Shown in pieces: positions 50,232 through 61,851 of a stretch of 64,000 nucleotides of DNA. The stretch's first letter is position 1. Each line of letters begins with the position of its first letter. A program made the translations under genes and the position numbers. Origin of the DNA: Actinomycetales bacterium SN12 (GTDB lineage: Bacteria; Actinomycetota; Actinomycetes; Actinomycetales; Microbacteriaceae); contig PJCV01000002.1 of NCBI GenBank assembly GCA_002837415.1, positions 248,001-312,000 on the forward strand, in the 5' to 3' direction. The notes under the pieces were generated by a model, which saw only the letters and a program-made list of their open reading frames with translations, was not told the origin of the DNA and searched no databases.

Positions 50232-50801
50232 TCAGCCGGCGATGAGCACGGCCGCGACGGCCCAGGCGATGATCACGAGCAGCGCGACGATGGCCGGGAT
50301 GTCCCACGCCCGCCGCACGGGTGGCGCGGGCGTGACGGGCGCCGCGCTCGCCTTCGCCTTGCGCAGCGCCGCGACAGCATCGTCGGCGCGCCCGTTGGCG
50401 TCCTCCTTGGTGCGGCCGGGGCCGAGTCGCTGCGGCCGGCGTGTGGCCGGACCGCCGAAGCAGGTCACCAGCGAGCCGTCGTCGAGCGTGATCTCGATCT
50501 GCCAGCGCATCCGGATCTGCTGCACCCGCGCCCAGGGCGCGAAGGTGGTGCGCAGCAGGTTCTGCACGAGCACGCCGTCCGGCGTCGCCCGCACGCGTGA
50601 GGCCACGCCGAGCACGTACACCGCCCACAGCGCCAGCAGCGGCCACGGGGCCAGCAGCACGGCCGTCACCACGTCGCCGCGCACGGCCGCGTCGATCAGC
50701 AGCACCGCCGAGAGGATCGAGCAGATCACCAGCAGCGCCACCCCGCCCCGGTTGCGGAGCGAGGCGGCGCCGACAGGTGTCTCGGGATGCTCGGCTGTCA
50801 C
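50232..50801 (-). CDS. Bacterial PH-domain-like membrane protein
   Basis: 189 residues. Two helices (about 22-64), a PH-like beta domain (about 67-115, RATPDGVLVQNLLRTTFAPWARVQQIRMRWQIEI), a linker and a C-terminal helix (about 168-187). Bacterial PH-like proteins of this layout have no known biochemical role. GTG 50801 overlaps the stop of the oligopeptide ABC ATPase gene as GTGA, so it is the last gene of that operon. Confidence 0.75.
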   Translation of the reverse strand: MTAEHPETPVGAASLRNRGGVALLVICSILSAVLLIDAAVRGDVVTAVLLAPWPLLALWAVYVLGVASRVRATPDGVLVQNLLRTTFAPWARVQQIRMRWQIEITLDDGSLVTCFGGPATRRPQRLGPGRTKEDANGRADDAVAALRKAKASAAPVTPAPPVRRAWDIPAIVALLVIIAWAVAAVLIAG

Positions 50802-52447
50802 AGACCGACGCCGCCCAGCGGCAGCGAAGCGCCGGGGATCGCATCGAGCAGGCGACGCGTGTACTCCTCCTGCGGGTTCGTGAAGATGGAGTCCACCGTG
50901 CCCTGCTCGACGATCTTCCCCTTCTCCATCACGCAGACGAGGTCGGCCGCCACACGCACGACGGCGAGGTCGTGCGTGATGAACAGGTACGTCAGCCCGA
51001 GGTCGTTCTGCAGGTCCGACAGCAGGTGCAGGATCTGGTCCTGCACGAGCACGTCGAGCGCTGAGACGGCCTCGTCGAGCACGACGATGTCGGGCTTGAG
51101 AGCCAGCGCACGCGCGATCGCCACGCGCTGGCGCTGACCGCCGGACAGCTCGTTCGGATACCGCTCCGCGAGCTCCCGCGGCAGCGAGACCTGATCGAGC
51201 AGTTCGAGCGAGCGCTTGTGCTGCTCGTCGCGTGTGCCGATGCCGTGCACCTGCAGAGGCTCGCTGATGAGACTGCCGATGCTGCGCAGCGGGTCGAGCG
51301 ATCCGTACGGGTCCTGGAAGACCGGCTGCATGCGCCGCCGCAGCTTGAAGATCTCTGCGCGCGACATGGTGCTCGTCGCCGCGCCGTCGATGAGGATCTC
51401 ACCGTCGGTGGGCTTCTCGAGCTGCAGCAGCATCTTCGCGACCGTCGACTTGCCGGATCCAGACTCGCCCACCAGCGCGAGCGTCTTGCCCCGAGGGATC
51501 GAGAACGAGACGCCGTCGACAGCGAGGAACTTCTCGCTGCGCAGACCGCCGCCGCGGATCGAGTACTGCTTGACCAGGTCGCGCACCTCGACCACCGCGG
51601 GGGCGGTGCTCACCGTCTCCTCCGCGCGGGCCGACACAGCGCCGATCCGCTTCGAGGCGAGGCTGGGAGCTGCGGCGACCAGACGCTGCGTGTACGGGTG
51701 CTGCGGGCGCGAGAGGATCTCGGCGCTCGGGCCGGCCTCGACGATCTCGCCCTGATTCATCACGATGATGCGGTCGGCGCGGTCGCCGGCCAGACCCAGG
51801 TCGTGCGTGATCAGCAGCACCGAGGTGCCGCGCTCGCTGGTCAGGCTCGCCAGGTGATCGAGGATCACCCGCTGCACCGTCACGTCGAGCGCGCTGGTCG
51901 GCTCGTCGGCGATCAGCAGCTGGGGATCGGCGGCGAGGCCGATGCCGATCAGCGCACGCTGTCGCATACCGCCCGAGAACTGATGCGGGAACTGGTGCAT
52001 GCGGCGTGCGGCGTCGCTGAGGCCTGCCTGCTGCAGCACCTCGACGGCACGGTCGTGCACCTCCTGGCGACCCTGGGCCAGCCCGTTCGCGCGCACCGCC
52101 TCCTTGACCTGGAAGCCGATCGACCACACGGGGTTGAGGTTCGACATCGGGTCCTGGGGCACGTAGCCGATCTCACGCCCGCGGATGTGCTCGAGCTCGG
52201 CCCGCTTCGCGGTGGTGAGCTCGCGCCCGTCGAGTGTGATGCTGCCGCCGGTCACGTGTCCGGTGCCGGGGAGCAGGCCGATGATGGCGGCCGCGGTCGT
52301 GGACTTGCCGGACCCCGACTCCCCCACGATCGCCAGCGTCTCGCCGGCCATCATGTCGAAGCTCACGCCGTGCAGCACTTCGCGGATCTTCTTGCCGCTG
52401 CGGAACGCGACACGCAGGTCGCGCACTCTGAGCAGAGGTTCGGTCAT
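50798..52447 (-). CDS. Oligopeptide ABC transporter, dual ATPase (DppD-DppF fusion)
   Basis: 549 residues holding two complete ABC domains. Domain 1: GESGSGKSTTAAAI (about 38-51), SGGMRQRALIG and LLIADEPTSALD. Domain 2: GESGSGKSTVAKML (about 310-323), SGGQRQRVAIA and DIVVLDEAVSALD. Both carry the peptide-transporter C-terminal cluster (oligo_HPY-type) after the ABC domain. The fused ATPase powers the permeases DppC and DppB. ATG 52447 overlaps the permease stop as ATGA, with GAGGG 6 bases upstream. Confidence 0.93.
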   Translation of the reverse strand: MTEPLLRVRDLRVAFRSGKKIREVLHGVSFDMMAGETLAIVGESGSGKSTTAAAIIGLLPGTGHVTGGSITLDGRELTTAKRAELEHIRGREIGYVPQDPMSNLNPVWSIGFQVKEAVRANGLAQGRQEVHDRAVEVLQQAGLSDAARRMHQFPHQFSGGMRQRALIGIGLAADPQLLIADEPTSALDVTVQRVILDHLASLTSERGTSVLLITHDLGLAGDRADRIIVMNQGEIVEAGPSAEILSRPQHPYTQRLVAAAPSLASKRIGAVSARAEETVSTAPAVVEVRDLVKQYSIRGGGLRSEKFLAVDGVSFSIPRGKTLALVGESGSGKSTVAKMLLQLEKPTDGEILIDGAATSTMSRAEIFKLRRRMQPVFQDPYGSLDPLRSIGSLISEPLQVHGIGTRDEQHKRSLELLDQVSLPRELAERYPNELSGGQRQRVAIARALALKPDIVVLDEAVSALDVLVQDQILHLLSDLQNDLGLTYLFITHDLAVVRVAADLVCVMEKGKIVEQGTVDSIFTNPQEEYTRRLLDAIPGASLPLGGVGL

Positions 52448-53385
52448 CGCTGAGCCCTCGCCTTCGGGTCGACGGCGTCGCGCAGGAGCTCGCCGAGCGT
52501 GACGAACGCCAGCACGGTGATGGTCAGGGCCAGCGACGGCCAGAACAGCGCCATCGGCGCGGTGCGGATGTTGGTCTGAGCCTGGCTGATGTCCAGACCC
52601 CACGACATGGTGCCGCTGAGCCCGACGCCGAGGAACGACAGCGTCGCCTCGGCGACGATGGCGCCCGCGAGCGACAGCGTGGCGACGACGATGACCGGGG
52701 CCATCGCGTTGGGCAGCACGTGCACGAGAAGCGTCTTGAACTTCGACATGCCGATCGACTCGGCGCCCATCACGAAGTCCGCCTGCTTGACGCGCAGCAC
52801 CTCGGCGCGCATGATGCGCGCGGTCGACGCCCAGGCGAAGCCGCCGATCGCGAACGCCAGCACGATCTCATTGCGCTGCGGCAGCACCGACATCACCACG
52901 ATCGCGGCGATGATGTACGGGATCGTGAAGAAGATGTCGCCGACGCGCGAGAGCACGGAGTCCAGCCATCCGCCGTAGAAGCCGGCCAGTGCGCCCATCA
53001 CGATTCCCACGATGGTGCTGATGAGCGTGGCCAGCACACCCACGATGAGAGACGTGCGGGTTCCCCAGATGGTGCGGGCGTACACGTCGCAGCCCTGGCG
53101 GGTGAAGCCGAGCGGATGCCCTGCTTCGGGGCCCTTATTGCTCTTCACCAGCACGCAGCCGTCAGCCGGCGCCACCTGGGTGAACAGGGTCGGCGCGAGT
53201 GCGACGATGATCACCAGCAGCACGAAGGCGGCGGAGATCCAGAACAGCGGACGGCGACGCAGGTCGCGCCACGCGTCCAGCCACAGGTTGCTGGGCTTCG
53301 CGTCGATGCGCACGACATCGACGGGCACCGACATGGTGTCCGCGGGCGCGACGTAGTGGCCGCGATCGAGGTCAGGTCGAGACAT
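52444..53385 (-). CDS. Oligopeptide ABC permease, DppC/OppC type
   Basis: 313 residues. N-terminal cytoplasmic stretch, first helix about 50-70, then five helices with the EAA loop (about 207-226, MGAESIGMSKFKTLLVHVLPN). OppC_N plus BPD_transp_1 layout. Overlaps the DppB gene by 14 bases and is coupled to it. Confidence 0.92.
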   Translation of the reverse strand: MSRPDLDRGHYVAPADTMSVPVDVVRIDAKPSNLWLDAWRDLRRRPLFWISAAFVLLVIIVALAPTLFTQVAPADGCVLVKSNKGPEAGHPLGFTRQGCDVYARTIWGTRTSLIVGVLATLISTIVGIVMGALAGFYGGWLDSVLSRVGDIFFTIPYIIAAIVVMSVLPQRNEIVLAFAIGGFAWASTARIMRAEVLRVKQADFVMGAESIGMSKFKTLLVHVLPNAMAPVIVVATLSLAGAIVAEATLSFLGVGLSGTMSWGLDISQAQTNIRTAPMALFWPSLALTITVLAFVTLGELLRDAVDPKARAQR

Positions 53386-54304
53386 AGCGGATCCTCGGGT
53401 CGAGCAGGCCGTAGAGAAGATCCACGACGAGGTTGATGAGCACGTACACGACGACGAACACCGTCACGAACGACACGACCGTCGGGTTCTCCCCGCGGAT
53501 GATCGCCTGATAGAGGGTGTTGCCGACGCCGGGCACGTTGAAGATGCCCTCGGTCACGGTCGCGCCGACCATGAGGATGCCGAAGACGGTGCCGAGATCC
53601 GTGACCATGGGGATGAGCGAGTTGCGCAGCACGTGCACGGGAATGACGCGGCTGCGCGACAGGCCCTTGCTGTACGCCGTGCGCACCCAGTCCTGCCCGA
53701 GGGTCTCGATGGTGGACGCGCGCGTCAGCCGCATGCTGGTGGCGTAGACGCTCAAGCCCAGCACGATCGCAGGCAGCCAGAGATCACCCCAGTCATTGCG
53801 CGCGCCGACGGTGGGTCTGAACCAGCCGAGCTGCACGGCGAGGAAGTACTGCGCGAGGAACGACAGCACGAAGATCGGCACGGCGATGAAGATCAGCGCC
53901 AGCACGAGCATGGAGTTGTCGAACACGCCGCCCTTGTCGAGAGCGGAGAACAGGCCGATGATGATCGCGAGCACAAAGGCGATGGCGACCGCCATGACCG
54001 CGAGGCGCAGCGTGATCGGGAACGTGCGCGCCAGGATGTCCGTGACGGACTGGCCCGAGAAGCTCGTGCCGAAGTCGAGCCGGAAGATGCCGGCGATGTA
54101 GTAGCCGTACTGCACGAGGAACGGCTCATCGAGGTGGTACTCGGCGCGCAGGCGCTCGAGCACGGCGGGGTTCGGCTGCTTGTCGCCGAACAGTCCGGCG
54201 ATCGGGTCGCCGGGCATGGCGAAGACCATGAAGTAGATCAGCAGTGTGGCCCCGAAGAAAACGGGGATCGCCTGCAGGATTCGTCTGAGGATGTAAAAGG
54301 CCAC
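53372..54304 (-). CDS. Oligopeptide ABC permease, DppB/OppB type
   Basis: 310 residues, six membrane helices. MAFYILRRILQAIPVFFGATLLIYFMVF at the start, and the EAA loop RTAYSKGLSRSRVIPVHVLRNSL (about 218-240). Partner of DppC. An intercistronic hairpin (54359-54392) separates it from the binding-protein gene. Confidence 0.93.
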   Translation of the reverse strand: MAFYILRRILQAIPVFFGATLLIYFMVFAMPGDPIAGLFGDKQPNPAVLERLRAEYHLDEPFLVQYGYYIAGIFRLDFGTSFSGQSVTDILARTFPITLRLAVMAVAIAFVLAIIIGLFSALDKGGVFDNSMLVLALIFIAVPIFVLSFLAQYFLAVQLGWFRPTVGARNDWGDLWLPAIVLGLSVYATSMRLTRASTIETLGQDWVRTAYSKGLSRSRVIPVHVLRNSLIPMVTDLGTVFGILMVGATVTEGIFNVPGVGNTLYQAIIRGENPTVVSFVTVFVVVYVLINLVVDLLYGLLDPRIRYVST

Positions 54305-54358
54305 CCTCGACCTCCCTTCGGGTACGGGGCGCGGGTCGCGCGCCTCGAGGGCAAAGAT

Positions 54359-54392
54359 AACGAGGCGGTGGTGCGAGCACCACCGCCTCGTT
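54359..54392 (-). terminator. Intercistronic hairpin between dppA-like and dppB-like genes
   Basis: Perfect 16-base inverted repeat (left arm 54359-54374, right arm 54377-54392), very short loop, 8 bases after the binding-protein stop. Probably protects the upstream mRNA end or attenuates read-through. Confidence 0.75.
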
Positions 54393-54400
54393 GCGAAGGG

Positions 54401-56038
54401 TTACTCCGCCTTCTTCTTCTCGATGTCGGAGAAGAGCGGAACGGAGTTCCAGCCGAACTTCACGTTGTCGACGTTCTCGCCGAAGCCGCCGACGACGTTC
54501 GAGTACCACAGGGGCATGGCGGGAAGGTCCTCGAGGAGGACTTCCTGAGCCTGCTGGTACAGCTTGTTCGCGGCCTTGGGGTCGGTCTCGGAGACGCCCT
54601 CGGACAGCAGCTTGTCGAACTCGGGGTTCGAGTAGTCACCGTCGTTGGAGCCGGCGTTGGTCGCGTACAGCGGTCCGAGGAAGTTGTACAGACCCGGGTA
54701 GTCGGCCTGCCATCCGGTGCGGAAGGCGGTCTCGATCGTGCGGTCGGTGACCTTGGAGCGCAGCTCCTTGAAGGTCGGGTACGGAGCACCCGAGGCGTCG
54801 ATCCCGAGCGTGTTCTTGATCGAGTTCACGGTCGCGTCGACCCAGGCCTGGTGGCCGCCGTCGGCGTTGTACGCGATCTGGAACGAGCCGTCCCAGGGGC
54901 TGATCTTGTCGGCCTCGGCCCACAGCTCCTTGGCCTTCTTCTCGTTGAAGTCGAGGACCTCAGCGCCCTTGAGCTCGTCGCTCCAGCCGTCGATGACCGG
55001 CGACGTGAAGTCGCTGGCGGGGGTGCGGGTGCCCTGGAAGATCACATCGGTGATCTCCTTGCGGTTGATCGCCATCGACAGAGCCTGGCGACGCAGCTTG
55101 CCCTCTTCACCGCCGAAGTGCGCGAGGCGCTCGGGGATGGTGAACGACTGGAAGATGGCCGCAGGCTGGTTGACCGCGCGGTCGCCCAGGTCGGACTCGT
55201 AGTTGCCGAACGCCGAGTCCGGGATGGCGTCGAGGACGTCGAGCTCGTTGGCGAGCAGGTCGTTGTACGCGGCGTCCTGCGTGGCGTAGAAGACGATCTC
55301 GAGACCGCCGTTCGCGGCCTTGCTCGGGCCGTCGTAATCGGGGTTGGTGACGAGGTTGATGCCCACATCGTGCTTCCAGGCGCCCTCACCGTCGAGCATG
55401 TAGGAGCCGTTGCCGATGGGGTTCTCGCCGAAGGCCTCCATGTCCTCGAACGCGACGTCCGGGAGCGGGTAGTAGGCCGAGTAGCCGAGGCGCTGCGCGA
55501 AGTCGGCGGCCGGCTTGTTGAGCTTGATCGTGAAGGTGTGCTCGTCGACCTGCTTCAGGCCGGTCAGCTCGGAGTCCTCGTCGTAGCTGAAGCCCTCGAT
55601 GTCCTCGAAGAAGTAGCTGGAGAGCTGCTCGTTCGACGCCAGGGCGCCGTAGTTCCACGCCTTGATGAAGTTGTCGGCGGTGACCTCTTCACCGTCGGTG
55701 AACTTCAGGCCCTTGCGCAGCTTGACCGTGATGTTCTGCGGGTCGTCGACGCTGATGTCTTCGGCGACCTCGTTGAAGACAGCGCCATCGGCCTCGTAGC
55801 CGATGAGGCCGGCGAAGATGGCGTCGAGGATCTTGCCACCACCGGTCTCGTTGGTGTTGGTCGGGATCAGCGGGTTCTGGGGTTCAGAGCCGTTGACCTT
55901 GATGATCGCGGACGCATCGGCGCTCGACGAGCCCTTGTCTGCGTCGGGCTTATCGCCGCTGCTTGCGCAGCCGGAGAGTGCCAGGGCACTCGCCGCGAGC
56001 AGCGCAATGCCCGCGAGGGTGATCTTGTTGTGCTTCAC
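54401..56038 (-). CDS. Oligopeptide-binding lipoprotein, SBP family 5
   Basis: 545 residues. Lipoprotein signal LAGIALLAASALALSGC with lipidated Cys24, an acidic linker (SSGDKPDADKGSSSADAS), then the SBP_bac_5 domain (NTNETGGGKILDAIFAGLIG, ITVKLRKGLKFTDGEEVTADNF, NPIGNGSYMLDG). Captures peptides outside the membrane for DppB/DppC. GTG 56038 has AGGAGG upstream. First gene of the five-gene operon. Confidence 0.93.
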   Translation of the reverse strand: MKHNKITLAGIALLAASALALSGCASSGDKPDADKGSSSADASAIIKVNGSEPQNPLIPTNTNETGGGKILDAIFAGLIGYEADGAVFNEVAEDISVDDPQNITVKLRKGLKFTDGEEVTADNFIKAWNYGALASNEQLSSYFFEDIEGFSYDEDSELTGLKQVDEHTFTIKLNKPAADFAQRLGYSAYYPLPDVAFEDMEAFGENPIGNGSYMLDGEGAWKHDVGINLVTNPDYDGPSKAANGGLEIVFYATQDAAYNDLLANELDVLDAIPDSAFGNYESDLGDRAVNQPAAIFQSFTIPERLAHFGGEEGKLRRQALSMAINRKEITDVIFQGTRTPASDFTSPVIDGWSDELKGAEVLDFNEKKAKELWAEADKISPWDGSFQIAYNADGGHQAWVDATVNSIKNTLGIDASGAPYPTFKELRSKVTDRTIETAFRTGWQADYPGLYNFLGPLYATNAGSNDGDYSNPEFDKLLSEGVSETDPKAANKLYQQAQEVLLEDLPAMPLWYSNVVGGFGENVDNVKFGWNSVPLFSDIEKKKAE

Positions 56039-56096
56039 AGTGTCCTCCTGTGGACCGGGACAAGCACGCGCTCGGCGTCGAACGCGCTCACATCCG

Positions 56097-56102
56097 ATCC
56101 TA
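56097..56102 (-). promoter_or_regulatory. -10 element of the oligopeptide transporter operon
   Basis: TAGGAT on the minus strand; leader about 50 nt before GTG 56038. Confidence 0.45.
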
Positions 56103-56158
56103 GGACCCGTTGCGGATGGCACCAGCACGCCCGCAGAACTGTTATCGACCCTTAACCG

Positions 56159-56192
56159 AAGCGCCCCCGCCGCGGATGCGGCGGGGGCGCTT
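56159..56192 (-). terminator. Terminator of the glycine cleavage operon
   Basis: Fifteen-pair stem AAGCGCCCCCGCCGC/GCGGCGGGGGCGCTT with a GGAT loop, 17 bases past the gcvP stop. Confidence 0.85.
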
Positions 56193-56209
56193 TCGCGGCT
56201 GCGCGCGAC

Positions 56210-59164
<2,955 letters not shown>

Positions 59165-59166
59165 TC

Positions 59167-59562
59167 TCACGCCTCCGTGTGCGCCACGTAGGCGTCGCGG
59201 TCGAGCAGTCCGTCGAGGGCGCCGTCGGCGACCTCGACCTTGATGAGCCACGCGTCGCCGAAGGGCGCGGAGTTCAGCGACGCGGGGTCGTCGACGACGG
59301 CGTCGTTGATCTCGACGACCGTGCCGCTGACGGGGGCGTACAGCTCGGAGACCGACTTGGTCGACTCGGCCTCGCCGAACACGTCACCGCGGGTCAGCTC
59401 CGTGCCGACCTCGGGCAGTTCGACGAACACGATGTCGCCCAGCGCGTCGGCGGCGAAGTCGGTGATCCCGATGGTCGCCAGCTGGGTTCCTGAGCCTGCC
59501 GAAGGATCGAGAGCGACCCACTCGTGCTCTTCACTGTACTTGAGGGTGGTGAGATCGGTCAT
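59167..59562 (-). CDS. gcvH: Glycine cleavage H protein GcvH
   Basis: 131 residues. [10 protein letters not shown] at the start, [22 protein letters not shown], and the lipoylated K69 in [18 protein letters not shown]. Carries the aminomethyl group between GcvP and GcvT. The loop DPSAGSGTQ (about 19-27) is encoded by a copy of the dispersed repeat and is longer than in other H proteins. ATG 59562 has GGAGG 6 bases upstream and overlaps the gcvT stop. Confidence 0.94.
   Translation of the reverse strand: MTDLTTLKYSEEHEWVALDPSAGSGTQLATIGITDFAADALGDIVFVELPEVGTELTRGDVFGEAESTKSVSELYAPVSGTVVEINDAVVDDPASLNSAPFGDAWLIKVEVADGALDGLLDRDAYVAHTEA
59484..59511 (-). repeat. Dispersed repeat inside gcvH
   Basis: GTTCCTGAGCCTGCCGAAGG-type copy, in frame, coding PSAGSGT. 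Confidence 0.8.
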
Positions 59563-60770
59563 TTCTTCCTCCGGTAGAAAGGCAGGGCGGTGCGGGTGGC
59601 GGGGATCTTCGTCCCCCGGACGTCGAGGAACAGGTCTGCTCCGTCTTCGGCATACGACGGGTCGACGTAGGCCATCGCGATCGGGTGGCCGAGCGTCGGG
59701 CTGAGGGCGCCGCTGGTGATCTCGCCGACGACGGTGCCGTCTTCGAGCACGACGGGGTAGCCCGCGCGACCGGCGCGTCGACCTTCGGCGGTCAAGCCGA
59801 TCAGGGTGCGCCCGGCCTGAGCGCCGGTTCCCGCGGCGCCACCGGCGAGGGCATCCTTGCCGACGAAGCGCTCCTTGTCGGCGACGACGACGCGGCCCAG
59901 GCCGGCCTGGGCAGGCACGGTCTCGCGAGTGAGCTCGTGACCGTACAGCGGCATCCCCGCCTCGAGGCGCAGGGTGTCGCGGGCCGCGAGGCCGGCGGGC
60001 ACGAGCCCGCGGTCGGCGCCGGCGGCGAGCACGGCATCCCAGAGCTCGGCGGCATCGCCGGCGTCCACCAGCAGCTCGAAGCCGTCCTCTCCGGTGTATC
60101 CGGTGCGCGCCAGCAGCAGCGGCTTGCCGCGGTAGGCGGCGCTCGCCCACGCGTAGTACTTCTGCTCGCCCCAGGGGACGCTGAGCTCGTCGATGCCGTC
60201 CGTGGCTGCGACGATCTCGGCGGCCTTCGGGCCCTGCACGGCGATGAGGGCGAAGGAGTCGGACACGTCCTCGACGGAGACACCCGGCGCGCCGGAGACG
60301 AAGCCGAAGGAGCCGTCGTCGGATGCCGGTGCGGGCGTCTCCGAGGCGAAGGACGCCATACGCGCACTGAAGGCCTCGCGCACGGCATCCCGGTTGCCGG
60401 CGTTGGAGATCACGAGGTAACGCTGCTCGCCCATCCGGTACAGGATGACGTCGTCGATGATGCCGCCGTCCTCGGCGAGCAGCAGCGAGTACTTCGCCTT
60501 GCCGACGCTCATCGCCGACAGGCGACCGGCGAGCGCGTAGTCGAGGTACTCGCCCGCCCGAGGACCGTCGACGATGAACTCGGCCATGTGCGAGATGTCG
60601 AAGATGCCCGCGGCCTCGCGCACCGCGCGGTGCTCGGCGAGGTCGGACGTGTAACGCACGGGCATCTGCCAGCCGCCGAAGTCGGTGAAGGAGGCGCCGA
60701 GCGCCTCGTGGCGTTCGCGGAGCGGGGTGTAGCGCGGGCTGTCGCCCTGGGAATCAGACTGTTCGGTCAC
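59559..60770 (-). CDS. gcvT: Aminomethyltransferase, T protein GcvT
   Basis: 403 residues. [26 protein letters not shown] (about 15-40), FDISHMAEF (about 57-65), [12 protein letters not shown] (about 222-233) and [21 protein letters not shown] (about 256-276). Releases ammonia and transfers methylene to tetrahydrofolate. First gene of gcvTHP; preceded by a glycine riboswitch. GTG 60770. Confidence 0.95.
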   Translation of the reverse strand: MTEQSDSQGDSPRYTPLRERHEALGASFTDFGGWQMPVRYTSDLAEHRAVREAAGIFDISHMAEFIVDGPRAGEYLDYALAGRLSAMSVGKAKYSLLLAEDGGIIDDVILYRMGEQRYLVISNAGNRDAVREAFSARMASFASETPAPASDDGSFGFVSGAPGVSVEDVSDSFALIAVQGPKAAEIVAATDGIDELSVPWGEQKYYAWASAAYRGKPLLLARTGYTGEDGFELLVDAGDAAELWDAVLAAGADRGLVPAGLAARDTLRLEAGMPLYGHELTRETVPAQAGLGRVVVADKERFVGKDALAGGAAGTGAQAGRTLIGLTAEGRRAGRAGYPVVLEDGTVVGEITSGALSPTLGHPIAMAYVDPSYAEDGADLFLDVRGTKIPATRTALPFYRRKK

Positions 60771-60821
60771 GGAGTTCTCCCGGTCAGGATCGGGCAGGAC
60801 GACGTCATCGGCATCCTCGGA

Positions 60822-61020
60822 ACTCCCCCTCTGTCATCGGGCCTGAGAGCTTCGCCTTCGCCAGCCGCTCGAAGAGCAGATGGACGAGGGCTTTCACCGT
60901 CGGCGGATGCGTGAGCATCGCTTTTCAGAGCGGCCGGACCGGGGCGGTAGGGGTACCTGAGAGATTGGCGGGGAGGCTTGCTCCTTCGGTGCCCGATCGC
61001 GTTCATCGGGCTCTCCCGCA
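60822..61020 (-). promoter_or_regulatory. Tandem glycine riboswitch upstream of gcvT
   Basis: Minus-strand reading holds GGGAGAGC (61010-61017), GCACCGAAGGAGCAA (about 60978-60992) and AATCTCTCAGG (60956-60966) of aptamer 1. Aptamer 2 follows with GGTGAAAGCC (about 60890-60900), GGCGAAGGCGAAGCTCTCAGGC (60841-60862 region) and CAGAGGGGGA (60822-60833). The linker between the aptamers is short, as in cooperative tandem forms. Glycine binding should allow gcvTHP expression. Confidence 0.92.
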
Positions 61021-61065
61021 CGGGTCATGCGGCCTGTGTTCGATTAGGCCTCCCAGCATACCGTC

Positions 61066-61071
61066 TAGGCT
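61066..61071 (+). promoter_or_regulatory. -10 element, leaderless nrtR
   Basis: TAGGCT, 7 bases before GTG 61079. Confidence 0.55.
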
Positions 61072-61078
61072 CGTCGAT

Positions 61079-61744
61079 GTGAGTGGCACGACCGGCGACA
61101 GGGACGCGATCGGCGTCGCGGTGTCGACGGTCATCTTCTCGCTGCGCAGCGCGGATGAGGGTGAGCGTCTCATGCTGCCGCTCGTACGCCGCACGCGCGA
61201 GCCGCACCTCGGGTCGTGGGCTCTGCCAGGGGGGTGGCTGGATCCGGCGGAGGATCTGGATGCCGCGGCATCCCGCACCCTTGCCGAGACCACCGCCCTG
61301 CAGCCGAGCTATCTCGAGCAGCTGTACACGTTCGGCGACGTCGCGCGCTCCCCCTCGCGCACCATCTCGATCGTCTACTGGGCGCTGCTGCGCTCCGACC
61401 TCGTCGATGCGCAGCGATCACGAGCGGGCGCTCCCGAGAACGTCGAATGGTTCGACGTCGACGCCGTGCCCCCGCTCGCGTTCGATCACAACCGCATCGC
61501 GGAGTACGCGCTGTGGCGCCTGCGCAACAAGGTGGCGTACAGCCGCATCGCGGCAGGTCTGCTGCCTGACGAGTTCACCCTCACCGAGCTGCGCGAGGTC
61601 TACGAGGCGGTGCTCGGCCAGCGTCTGGACCCCTCGAACTTCCGCCGCCTGCTGGAGGGGTCGGACGAGCTCGTGCCCACCGAGTCGTTCCGCACCGGCA
61701 AGCACCGCCCCGCGCGCCTGTACCGCTACGTCGCGCACTCCTGA
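61079..61744 (+). CDS. nrtR: NrtR-type Nudix-related transcriptional regulator
   Basis: 221 residues. Nudix fold at about 8-140 with a degenerate box: GGWLDPAEDLDAAASRTLAETTAL keeps the first Glu and Arg but has Thr, Thr and Ala in place of the two catalytic Glu and the Gly. The C-terminal winged helix (about 150-221, FTLTELREVYEAVLGQRLDPSNFRRLL) binds DNA. NrtR repressors sense ADP-ribose or NAD derivatives and control NAD synthesis; nadA and nadB follow directly. Confidence 0.88.
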   Translation: MSGTTGDRDAIGVAVSTVIFSLRSADEGERLMLPLVRRTREPHLGSWALPGGWLDPAEDLDAAASRTLAETTALQPSYLEQLYTFGDVARSPSRTISIVYWALLRSDLVDAQRSRAGAPENVEWFDVDAVPPLAFDHNRIAEYALWRLRNKVAYSRIAAGLLPDEFTLTELREVYEAVLGQRLDPSNFRRLLEGSDELVPTESFRTGKHRPARLYRYVAHS

Positions 61745-61782
61745 TCACGACGGCGTCGGCGATGCGACGTCATCTGATTGCA

Positions 61783-61851
61783 CTTCTGGTCAGATCGACC
61801 TAATCTTCTCGCAGACAGTAAATGTCATCGCGACCAGAAGGCGGTCCTCGC
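61783..61851 (+). promoter_or_regulatory. nadA control region with nested inverted repeats
   Basis: CTTCTGGTC (61783-61791) pairs with GACCAGAAG (61832-61840); between them are -10-like TAATCT (61801-61806) and GACAgtaaaTGTC (61814-61826), which overlaps the predicted transcription start. The latter is the best candidate NrtR operator. Confidence 0.5.
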
